From Coriobacteriales bacterium (GTDB taxonomy: Bacteria > Actinomycetota > Coriobacteriia > Coriobacteriales > UBA8131): DNA of 6,292 nt. Under the pieces are notes generated by a model. It did no database searches and had not been told where the DNA came from. It saw only the letters and a program-made list of their open reading frames with translations. The position numbers and the translations under genes were made by a program. The stretch lies in contig JAIRZP010000240.1 of assembly GCA_031267175.1 (NCBI GenBank), positions 1-6,292 on the forward strand, in the 5' to 3' direction. This document shows, in pieces, positions 1-5,018 of the stretch (positions are counted from its first letter, which is position 1; each line of letters starts with the position of its first letter).

Positions 1-2
1 TA

Positions 3-491
3 GAGACCGGTGGCAGCCTGATTATCGGCACCGACGCAAACATCACCGGCAATATCTACGTCAACCGCGGTGCCTCGCTCACGATTGAGCCTAACTGCAC
101 CATCAAAGGCAACATCTACTGTGCCGGTGTCCTCACCATAGAAGGCAGCTTCAAGCTCGACGCCCTTGATACCAACCCGGACAACATTGAGCTCGGCATG
201 GTGAGCACCAACTCCAAATACGGCAACGCAACAGGCATCTTCATCTACAACGATGCTACCATAGGGGTAGGAACCTTGAACGTCCCCAACGATGGGAGCA
301 CCGTAGTCATCACCAACACCGCTGGCTTTGAAACGGGCAAAATCCACAGCTTTGTACCCTATCCGGAGTATGCTACCAATCTTTTTGGAGCAGCGGGTAC
401 CTATGACGAAAGAAGCCACGTCTGCACACAGTTCGTAATGGAGCAACTCGTCTGGCAGGAACGGCCGGGGTCAACTACTGAGGAGTGGTAA
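3..491 (+). CDS. Beta-helix / bactofilin-like repeat protein, C-terminal part (5' end outside window)
   Basis: An open frame runs from the first bases of the window to a TAA at 489-491, giving 162 visible residues; the start codon lies upstream. The ATG at 198 is internal, because coherent protein sequence precedes it in frame. The first 55 residues form three rungs of about 19 residues, each with a hydrophobic strand (SLII, SLTI, VLTI), a turn, and a 'I-x-G-N-I-Y' strand. This pattern is typical of right-handed beta-helix or bactofilin-like folds. A further strand-rich stretch (TLNVPNDGSTVVIT) follows. The last 30 or so residues, ending in PGSTTEEW, do not continue the pattern and may be a genuine tail or the product of a rearrangement. 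No signal peptide or anchor can be judged because the N-terminus is missing. A cell-surface or cytoskeletal scaffold role is possible, but I do not recognise a specific family, and the fold assignment rests only on repeat spacing. Confidence 0.6.
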   Translation, partial: ETGGSLIIGTDANITGNIYVNRGASLTIEPNCTIKGNIYCAGVLTIEGSFKLDALDTNPDNIELGMVSTNSKYGNATGIFIYNDATIGVGTLNVPNDGSTVVITNTAGFETGKIHSFVPYPEYATNLFGAAGTYDERSHVCTQFVMEQLVWQERPGSTTEEW

Positions 492-555
492 CGGGAGAGA
501 CCTTGCAGTTCGAACGTTTCACGGTAATGATAGTTGGGATACAGGGCTAAAGTCC

Positions 556-572
556 CTCCGCTCGAAATGACA
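556..572. repeat. Possible fragment of a dispersed extragenic repeat
   Basis: The 17 bases CTCCGCTCGAAATGACA resemble the end of a palindromic extragenic repeat seen in many bacterial genomes (the TGTCATTTCGAGCG type on the other strand). The partner arm is not clearly present nearby. The palindrome GTTCGAAC at 509-516 and a weak CTCC/GGAG pairing with 574-577 are the only local symmetries. The match is from memory of the motif, so this is a tentative call. Confidence 0.25.
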
Positions 573-604
573 GTGGAGAGGTGCGTACGTGCTGCAGGCA
601 ACGG

Positions 605-627
605 CATAATACGCTACACTTACAGGC
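605..627 (+). promoter_or_regulatory. Putative promoter of the protease gene, leaderless start
   Basis: TACACT at 615-620 fits the actinobacterial TANNNT -10 pattern. Its last T is seven bases before base 627, so transcription should begin at 627 or 628, the A of the ATG. CATAAT at 605-610 is a five-of-six match to TATAAT and is an alternative that would leave an 11-base leader. Neither has a convincing -35 hexamer. There is no Shine-Dalgarno sequence before the ATG at 628, which agrees with a leaderless transcript. Confidence 0.5.
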
Positions 628-1941
628 ATGATTTCATTGAGCGGCCTGACCGACATCCTTATGACCGTGTTCTGGGGCCTGGTGCTCCTTACGACGATCG
701 TCTTTATCCATGAAGGCGGTCATTTTCTGGCTGCGCGTGCCTTTGGCGTGCGGGTCAAGGAGTTCATGATCGGGCTTCCGGGGGCCAAGCTGGCCTTTAA
801 GCACAAGGAGACCTACTACGGAGTAACGGTGGTGCCGCTGGGCGGCTATTGCATGATTGCCGGTATGGAAAAGGGCGAGGCAAGCACCGACCTGGAAAAG
901 GCGCTGGCCTTTATCAGCTATTTTGGCATCGTGTGCCTGGAGCAGGCCGAGCGGGCCGCCGAGAACTTTGATTTTGACCTGGTCACCCACTTGAATACCC
1001 TGGACGACTGGGGCACGGTCCGGCGCTTCAGGGCAAAGGGCCTCTTCCACTACGCCATCGCAGAGGCCACGATAGACGGAGTCCTGTACCCGGAGTCCGA
1101 GCCACGGTTTATTCCCGACCTCAAGGGCTTTCTCGCCTCCGAGCGCAGGCACACCTATGCCTCGCTCCCCTGGTGGAAACGCCTGGTTATCCTGCTCGCC
1201 GGGTCGTTCTCCAACCTGCTCGTGGCCATGGTCATTCTCATAACCTTGCTCATGGTCAACGGCACGCAGACAGCCACGACCACCGTGGATACCGTGGTAC
1301 CCGGCTCCCCCGCGGCCCAGGCTGGGCTCGAACCGGGCGACGAGCTGGTCTCCCTCAACGCGGTGGGGGTGCAAAGCTGGCAGGACTTTACCCGTGCGGT
1401 GCAGGAGCTCGAGCCGGGGAACGAGATAGTGTTGGGCTACCGGCACGACGGCTACAAGCTCACGGCGGTGCTGACTCTGGCCGAGAGCGAGGCGGGGGGC
1501 CCGATGATAGGGGTGACCTCGCGCATCAGGCAGGAGCCTATCAGCTTCTTCCGTGCCGCGGAGACCTCGGTAGCGCTCGTGGGCCTGACCCTCGGGGCCA
1601 TTCTCCAGCTGTTGAACCCAGCGACTTTTGCAGACACCATAGGGCAGACCTCCAGCGTCGTGGGTATCTCCATGGAGGCAAGCTCGGCGGCGGAGGCGGG
1701 GCCCTTTACCTTTATCCTGCTGATTGCCGCGCTCTCCATCTCCATAGGCCTCATGAACCTGCTCCCCATACCGCCGCTCGACGGTGGCAAGATAGTCATT
1801 GAGACCATCGAGCGCATCACTCGCCGCCGCCTGCCGGTACGCGTGGTCAACGGGCTCTCCTTTGCCGGGCTGGCTGCTATGCTCCTTTTATTCGTCGTAG
1901 CCACCAATGCAGACATCCAACGCTATTTTCTTGGAGGGTAG
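628..1941 (+). CDS. rseP: M50 family site-2 (intramembrane) metalloprotease, RseP/RasP/Rip1-like
   Basis: This is a 437-residue zinc intramembrane protease of the family that cleaves anti-sigma factors and other single-pass proteins inside the membrane. Residues 13-27 form the first membrane segment, leading into the HExxH zinc motif HEGGH (28-32). 'PLGGYCMIAGM' (70-80) matches the conserved GGY loop. A second membrane segment lies at about 187-208, one PDZ domain at about 212-295 ('GSPAAQAGLEPGDELVSLN'), and further membrane segments at about 310-329, 361-380 and 408-425. 'NLLPIPPLDGG' (377-387) supplies the third zinc ligand, D385. All catalytic residues are present, so it should be active. 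Residues 81-176, between the GGY loop and the second membrane segment, are a charged, mostly helical insertion absent from E. coli RseP; the protein also has one PDZ domain rather than two. The ATG at 628 was chosen because the promoter abuts it and the first membrane segment needs it. It is 17 bases from the next gene, so the two are probably co-transcribed. The family call is firm; the substrate is unknown. Confidence 0.93.
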   Translation: MISLSGLTDILMTVFWGLVLLTTIVFIHEGGHFLAARAFGVRVKEFMIGLPGAKLAFKHKETYYGVTVVPLGGYCMIAGMEKGEASTDLEKALAFISYFGIVCLEQAERAAENFDFDLVTHLNTLDDWGTVRRFRAKGLFHYAIAEATIDGVLYPESEPRFIPDLKGFLASERRHTYASLPWWKRLVILLAGSFSNLLVAMVILITLLMVNGTQTATTTVDTVVPGSPAAQAGLEPGDELVSLNAVGVQSWQDFTRAVQELEPGNEIVLGYRHDGYKLTAVLTLAESEAGGPMIGVTSRIRQEPISFFRAAETSVALVGLTLGAILQLLNPATFADTIGQTSSVVGISMEASSAAEAGPFTFILLIAALSISIGLMNLLPIPPLDGGKIVIETIERITRRRLPVRVVNGLSFAGLAAMLLLFVVATNADIQRYFLGG

Positions 1942-1943
1942 AG

Positions 1944-1958
1944 AAGGGAGAGCCTCCC
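1944..1958 (+). promoter_or_regulatory. Ribosome binding site buried in a hairpin
   Basis: AAGGGAG (1944-1950), eight bases before the ATG at 1959, is the Shine-Dalgarno sequence of the following gene. GGGAG (1946-1950) and CTCCC (1954-1958) form a perfect 5-bp stem with a three-base loop (AGC), ending immediately before the ATG. In the folded state the ribosome site would be covered. Ribosomes finishing the upstream gene, whose stop is at 1939-1941, could open it, giving translational coupling. Confidence 0.55.
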
Positions 1959-3200
1959 ATGTCTGACGATGTTGCTCCGTTTGTCCCACCACCGCCCAGT
2001 GGTGAACCAGTCCTGAACGACCCCGTATCTGTGCCGCCGCCCAGTGGTGCGCCTGTCCTGAATGACCCTGCTCCGCCTCCACCTGGCCCAAGTGGTGAAC
2101 CGGTTTTGAGCGATGCCGCTCCTCCTCCAGGCCCAACGGGCGAACCGATCCTTCCTCCACCTCCACCCGATGACGCGCCGGTAGTGCCGCTTGCCGCGCT
2201 GGCTGATACGGCCCTGCCATCCCCGGTCTCAGCTGTAATCCTATCACCTCCCGCTCCCTCTACAACACCTCCCGCTCAAGCTTCTGCATATCCTGTTCCC
2301 GTGCCGGGACCGGCTTTGGAGCCTCCCATAGCAGCTCCTGCTCCCGTTAAGAAGCGGAGTAAGAAGCCCCTGATTATCACACTCGTCGTGCTTGCGGCGA
2401 TAATCCTGTGTGTTGTCGGCTTCTTTGTCTTTCAGGAGGTTTCTCGCGATAACGCCTACAACGAGGCCGTGGCTGCCTTTGAGGCGGGCGACTATGTGAG
2501 GGCTCGCAGCGGCTTTACCGATCTCGGCGAGTACCGGGACGCCGCCGACCGGGCCCAGACCAGCAACACCTATGCCCTGTATGAGGAGGCAAAGGCGCTC
2601 TACGACGAGGGCAGCTTTGAGGATGCCCGGTCTGCCTTCTCCGGCCTGCTCTCCAGCGGCATCTCCGATGTGAGCGAATGGATAAACAAGTGTGATTATG
2701 CCCTTGCGGACGAGCTGTTTACGGCGGGCGAGCTCGAGGATGCCTATCTGGCCTTTCTTGAACTGGGCAGCTATTCGGATGCTGCCGACCGGGCCCTTGC
2801 CTGCACGCAGCCCTTTCCGGCAACCGGCGTGCTGTTTCAGGCCGAGGGTACGTACTCCGAGGATTCTCCCCTCGACATCGTGTATAACTATCCCGGCGGC
2901 GGTGCGTACTACAAGATATACCGCGACAATGTGCTCGTAGCCACGCTGTTCCTCAACGCCAATGCGACGCTCAGAGTCAACCTTCAGCCGGGCAGCTACG
3001 TCATCAAGGAAGGCACGGGTGAGATCTGGTTTGGCGAGACCCTGGCCTTTGGCAAGGAGGGCTACTATTCCACCCTGACCTTTGATGACGCGGGAAACGA
3101 GTTCCTCGTGCTTGAGGACGGCTATATCATGACCCTGACCATGAACTATGGTGCCTCAGGTAACGTTTCTGACCGAGACGAGGATTTCTCCACTTTTTGA
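1959..3200 (+). CDS. Membrane-anchored protein: proline-rich repeats, TPR-like repeats, C-terminal beta domain
   Basis: This is a 413-residue protein of unknown function. Residues 1-130 are low-complexity and proline-rich, beginning with four 15-residue repeats (11-70). KKRSKK (131-136) then precedes a single membrane segment at about 138-158. By the positive-inside rule, the proline-rich part should be cytosolic and the rest extracytoplasmic (N-in/C-out). Three TPR-like helical repeats follow at about 167-200, 205-245 and 247-282, with the signature 'Y-x-x-A-x-x-x-F-x-x-G-x-Y-x-x-A' and 'LG-x-Y-x-D-A-A-D-R'. Residues 290-398 are beta-rich ('GGGAYYKIYRDN', 'LQPGSYVIKEGTGEIWFGE'), a layout I recall from uncharacterised surface proteins of Gram-positive bacteria. 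The N-terminal third uses many CCT/CCA proline codons, unlike the G/C-ending codons elsewhere. It lies 17 bases after the protease gene, so it may be that protease's substrate or partner. A role in envelope scaffolding or sensing is only inference. The gene ends at a TGA just before the pyr promoter. Confidence 0.85.
   Translation: MSDDVAPFVPPPPSGEPVLNDPVSVPPPSGAPVLNDPAPPPPGPSGEPVLSDAAPPPGPTGEPILPPPPPDDAPVVPLAALADTALPSPVSAVILSPPAPSTTPPAQASAYPVPVPGPALEPPIAAPAPVKKRSKKPLIITLVVLAAIILCVVGFFVFQEVSRDNAYNEAVAAFEAGDYVRARSGFTDLGEYRDAADRAQTSNTYALYEEAKALYDEGSFEDARSAFSGLLSSGISDVSEWINKCDYALADELFTAGELEDAYLAFLELGSYSDAADRALACTQPFPATGVLFQAEGTYSEDSPLDIVYNYPGGGAYYKIYRDNVLVATLFLNANATLRVNLQPGSYVIKEGTGEIWFGETLAFGKEGYYSTLTFDDAGNEFLVLEDGYIMTLTMNYGASGNVSDRDEDFSTF
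1989..2168 (+). repeat. Four in-frame 45-bp repeats encoding a proline-rich 15-residue unit
   Basis: Residues 11-25, 26-40, 41-55 and 56-70 of the membrane protein share the pattern P-P-(P/G)-(S/P)-(G/S)-(E/A/G)-P-V-L-N/S-D, for example PPPSGEPVLNDPVSV and PPPSGAPVLNDPAPP. Units 3 and 4 carry one extra residue after PPG, so their SGEP/TGEP shifts by one, and unit 4 decays into a run of prolines. The DNA copies differ at many third positions, so the duplication is not recent, although strain-to-strain copy change remains possible. Confidence 0.75.
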
Positions 3201-3212
3201 GAAGATATGTGG

Positions 3213-3224
3213 TATTATCTTTCA
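3213..3224 (+). promoter_or_regulatory. Putative promoter of the pyr operon
   Basis: TATTAT at 3213-3218 matches the -10 consensus at five of six positions, and predicts a transcription start near 3225. That is just before the PyrR-binding loop, so the leader would start with the switch. No good -35 lies 16-18 bases upstream; TTGAG at 3197-3201 is too close. The -10 lies 13 bases after the stop codon of the previous gene, and read-through from that gene is also possible because no other terminator is visible between them. Confidence 0.5.
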
Positions 3225-3227
3225 GAC

Positions 3228-3259
3228 CCTTTAAGAGCGGTACCGTGATGCCGACAAGG
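3228..3259 (+). promoter_or_regulatory. PyrR-binding loop (anti-antiterminator) of the pyr leader
   Basis: The lower stem is CCTT (3228-3231) with AAGG (3256-3259). A purine-rich internal loop, UAAGAG opposite AC, follows. The upper stem is C3238-G3253, G3239-C3252, G3240-C3251, U3241-G3250 (wobble) and A3242-U3249, closing the hexaloop CCGUGA. The known PyrR-binding consensus is ARUCCNGNGAGGYU. Here the 14 bases GGUACCGUGAUGCC keep the CNGNGA loop and the conserved U-G wobble, and change two pairs in a compensating way (A-U to G-C, and C-G to A-U). UMP-loaded PyrR binding this loop would stabilise it and block the antiterminator. This is a strong match to the Firmicutes-type element. Confidence 0.85.
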
Positions 3260-3331
3260 ATACAGGCGAATACAGAACTGCCCGCTTGGCTTTTTGCCCG
3301 GCGTGTGCTGTACCATCCAATGCCCTTGTCG
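3252..3331 (+). promoter_or_regulatory. Antiterminator pairing of the pyr leader
   Basis: CGACAAGG (3252-3259), the 3' arm of the PyrR-binding loop, is the exact reverse complement of CCTTGTCG (3324-3331), the upper part of the terminator's 5' arm. The 8-bp helix therefore excludes both the PyrR loop and the terminator. TACAG (3261-3265) with CTGTA (3308-3312) could extend it inward. This gives the three mutually exclusive states expected of PyrR attenuation: without PyrR-UMP the antiterminator forms and the pyr genes are transcribed. Confidence 0.8.
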
Positions 3332-3352
3332 CTCACGACGAGGGCATTTGTG
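3319..3352 (+). terminator. Intrinsic terminator (attenuator) of the pyr leader
   Basis: Bases 3319-3331 pair with 3336-3348 as a 13-bp stem containing one G-U wobble, with the tetraloop CTCA. The run that follows is TTTGTGT, a short and interrupted U tract, acceptable for a GC-rich genome. Eight of the 13 bases in the 5' arm are shared with the antiterminator. It may also end any read-through from the protease unit upstream. Confidence 0.8.
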
Positions 3353-3375
3353 TATGCGGACGGCAGGTAGGTACT

Positions 3376-3416
3376 GCTGAGCCGCGTGTGTTTGTGGTAC
3401 AGCGGCAGAGCGTTTC
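3376..3416 (+). other. Second leader hairpin between the attenuator and pyrR
   Basis: GCT-GA-GCCGC (3376-3385) pairs with GCGGC-AG-AGC (3402-3411): two helices of 5 and 3 bp separated by a GA/AG tandem mismatch that can form non-Watson-Crick pairs. TGT (3387-3389) with ACA (3399-3401) may extend it past a bulged G. A pyrimidine-rich stretch (GTTTCTTCT, 3412-3420) follows, so it resembles a weak terminator. Its 3' arm also takes part in an alternative helix with 3307-3315. Its function is unknown. Confidence 0.45.
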
Positions 3417-3456
3417 TTCTGACCATTGAGGCGAGATGTGAAAGAGAGGTAGGCAG

Positions 3457-4077
3457 GTGAACAAGGAAGCAGTGACGACCCTTATGGACGAGCGCGACAT
3501 CGAGCGCGCTCTCACGAGGATCACGCATGAGATCCTGGAGTGCAACAAGGGAGCCGAGGGGCTGGCTCTCATAGGCATCGTGACTCGGGGTGACATCCTC
3601 GCCCAGCGCATTGCCGCCAAGATAGAGCAGATCGAGCAGGTCAAGGTTCCGGTCGGTTGGCTCGACATCAGCTTTTATCGGGATGACCTGAGCCACCATC
3701 TCACTCCGGAGGTACACACGACCAAAGTGCCCTTCAACGTCAACGGCTGCGCCATAGTGCTCGTGGATGACGTACTCTTTACGGGCCGCACCATCCGCGC
3801 GGCGCTTGATGCCGTCATGGACTTTGGGCGTCCCTCAGAAATCAAGCTCGCGGTGCTTGTGGACCGAGGCCATCGCGAACTGCCCATCCGGGCGGATTTT
3901 GTAGGCAAGAACGTGCCCTCGGACGCCAACGAGCAGGTGCGGCTCTTCCTGGAGCCGGTTGACGGGCGGAGCAGCGTGGAGATATGGCAGGCACAGCCCG
4001 GGGAGCATATCGGTTCCGCACCCCTGCCCAGGCACGGCGACGAGACTCCTTCTCAAAAAGACAGCCGAGGCCGTTGA
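3457..4077 (+). CDS. pyrR: PyrR: pyr operon RNA-binding attenuation protein / uracil phosphoribosyltransferase
   Basis: This 206-residue protein is the UMP/UTP-responsive RNA-binding regulator of pyrimidine genes; members often also convert uracil and PRPP to UMP. 'MDERDIERALTRITHEILECNKG' (10-32) is the family N-terminus. 'SFYRDDLS' (72-79) and the PRPP loop 'VLVDDVLFTGRT' (101-112) are intact, followed by 'GRPSEIKLAVLVDRGHRELPIRADFVGKN' (family signature, 124-152). The start is GTG at 3457 with an AGAGAGG site at 3443-3449; it fits the family N-terminus better than the internal ATG at 3484. The family normally ends near residue 180. Here about 28 further polar residues follow (from QAQPGEH), giving an unusual tail. 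PyrR should bind the loop at 3228-3259 in its own leader and so control its own operon. The stop TGA overlaps the pyrB ATG by one base, suggesting translational coupling. Confidence 0.96.
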   Translation: MNKEAVTTLMDERDIERALTRITHEILECNKGAEGLALIGIVTRGDILAQRIAAKIEQIEQVKVPVGWLDISFYRDDLSHHLTPEVHTTKVPFNVNGCAIVLVDDVLFTGRTIRAALDAVMDFGRPSEIKLAVLVDRGHRELPIRADFVGKNVPSDANEQVRLFLEPVDGRSSVEIWQAQPGEHIGSAPLPRHGDETPSQKDSRGR

Positions 4078-5018
4078 TGGGCGCTCTCGCCACCCGCCAT
4101 GTTCTTGGCATTCAGGATCTCAGTGCTGAGGAAATAGGCCTGGTCCTCGACACCGCCCAGAGCTTTAAGGAGGTCAACGAGCGGACCATCAAGAAGCTGC
4201 CCACGCTCCGCGGACGCACGATAATCAACCTGTTTCTGGAGCCTTCCACGCGCACCCGCACCTCGTTTGAGATAGCGGCCAAGCGCCTGTCTGCCGACAG
4301 CGTCAATATGTCGGGTTCGGCTTCGGCCACGGTCAAGGGCGAGTCGCTCGTGGATACCGCCAAGACGCTCGATGCGATGAATGCCGACCTCGTGGTCATC
4401 CGGCACACCATGGCCGGCTCGCCACAGATACTCGCCCGGCACATGCGGGCCTCCATCATCAACGGCGGCGACGGCAAGCACCAGCATCCCACGCAGGCCC
4501 TGCTCGACCTCTTCACCCTGCGCGAGCACTTTGGTGGCTTCGAGGGCCTGCGCGTAGGCATGGTTGGCGACATCGCGCACTCGCGCGTTGCGGGGTCCCT
4601 CCTGCCGGCCCTCAGTATGCTCGGTGCCCAGACCACCGTCGTTGCGCCGCCGACGCTGTTGCCCGCCCGTCCCGAGGCACTGGGGACTCGCGTGTCGTAC
4701 AGCCTCGACGAGGTGCTGCCCGAGCTGGACGTCGTGTACCTGCTCCGCGTGCAGCAGGAGCGCCTGGAGGGCGCGCCACTCCCGAGCCTCAGAGAATATG
4801 CCCTCCTGTTTGGGCTCGACCTGGCCCGGCTGGCTCTCATGCACAGGGATGCCATCATCATGCACCCCGGCCCCATCAACCGGGGCGTGGAGCTCAGCTC
4901 CGAGGCCGCCGACGCAGCCAATAACCTCCTGCTCTCTCAGGTCACGGCCGGCGTTGCCGTGCGCATGGCGCTGCTCTACCTGCTCTTGGGAGGTGAGGAC
5001 GATGGCGCTGCTGCTTGA
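4077..5018 (+). CDS. pyrB: Aspartate carbamoyltransferase, catalytic chain
   Basis: This cytosolic enzyme joins carbamoyl phosphate and L-aspartate to give N-carbamoyl-L-aspartate, the committed step of pyrimidine synthesis. The 313 residues match the usual length of the catalytic chain. Carbamoyl phosphate-binding residues are seen in 'FLEPSTRTRTSFE' (53-65), in 'SASATVKGES' (81-90, with K87 as the expected active-site lysine), in 'RHTMAG' (109-114) and in 'HPTQALLDLF' (137-146). The aspartate domain shows 'GDIAHSRVAGS' (164-174), 'LLRVQQER' (222-229) and 'HPGPINRGVE' (263-272). The start is ATG 4077, overlapping the pyrR stop, with GAGG at 4067-4070; the frame is open further upstream, but that sequence is not enzyme-like. 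No regulatory chain gene (pyrI) follows. Because pyrC overlaps directly, a class A-type complex with dihydroorotase, as in some actinobacteria and Aquifex, is plausible but not shown. Confidence 0.97.
   Translation: MGALATRHVLGIQDLSAEEIGLVLDTAQSFKEVNERTIKKLPTLRGRTIINLFLEPSTRTRTSFEIAAKRLSADSVNMSGSASATVKGESLVDTAKTLDAMNADLVVIRHTMAGSPQILARHMRASIINGGDGKHQHPTQALLDLFTLREHFGGFEGLRVGMVGDIAHSRVAGSLLPALSMLGAQTTVVAPPTLLPARPEALGTRVSYSLDEVLPELDVVYLLRVQQERLEGAPLPSLREYALLFGLDLARLALMHRDAIIMHPGPINRGVELSSEAADAANNLLLSQVTAGVAVRMALLYLLLGGEDDGAAA
4988..4996 (+). promoter_or_regulatory. Strong ribosome binding site for pyrC inside pyrB
   Basis: GGGAGGTGA matches the anti-Shine-Dalgarno sequence almost completely. 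The GGAGGT core ends seven bases before the ATG at 5002. It lies in the last codons of pyrB and settles the pyrC start, which overlaps pyrB by 17 bases. Confidence 0.75.

Noticed and set aside
547..557. AGGG/CCCT pairing in the gap as a terminator for the beta-helix gene
   Set aside because: The stem is only four base pairs and no T run follows.
634..1446. Long open frame on the minus strand across the protease gene
   Set aside because: It is the antisense shadow of a conserved protease with all its motifs, and encodes no recognisable domain.
3354..3380. Eight-codon open frame (ATG to TGA) in the pyr leader
   Set aside because: It has no ribosome site and no run of regulatory codons; such short frames are expected by chance.
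3418..3434. A second, PyrR-loop-like sequence (TGACCATTGAGGCG) just before the pyrR ribosome site
   Set aside because: It has GAGGC but breaks the hexaloop at its invariant G and has an A-G clash in the stem, so it does not meet the consensus.
3490..3536. Two hairpins inside the start of pyrR (GAGCGCG/CGCGCTC and AGGATC/GATCCT)
   Set aside because: Both lie in well-conserved coding sequence of a GC-rich gene, and the codons explain the bases.
3984..4076. Longer pyrB starting at ATG 3984
   Set aside because: The added 31 residues are arginine-rich and not enzyme-like, and would overlap pyrR deeply; ATG 4077 has a ribosome site and fits the family length.
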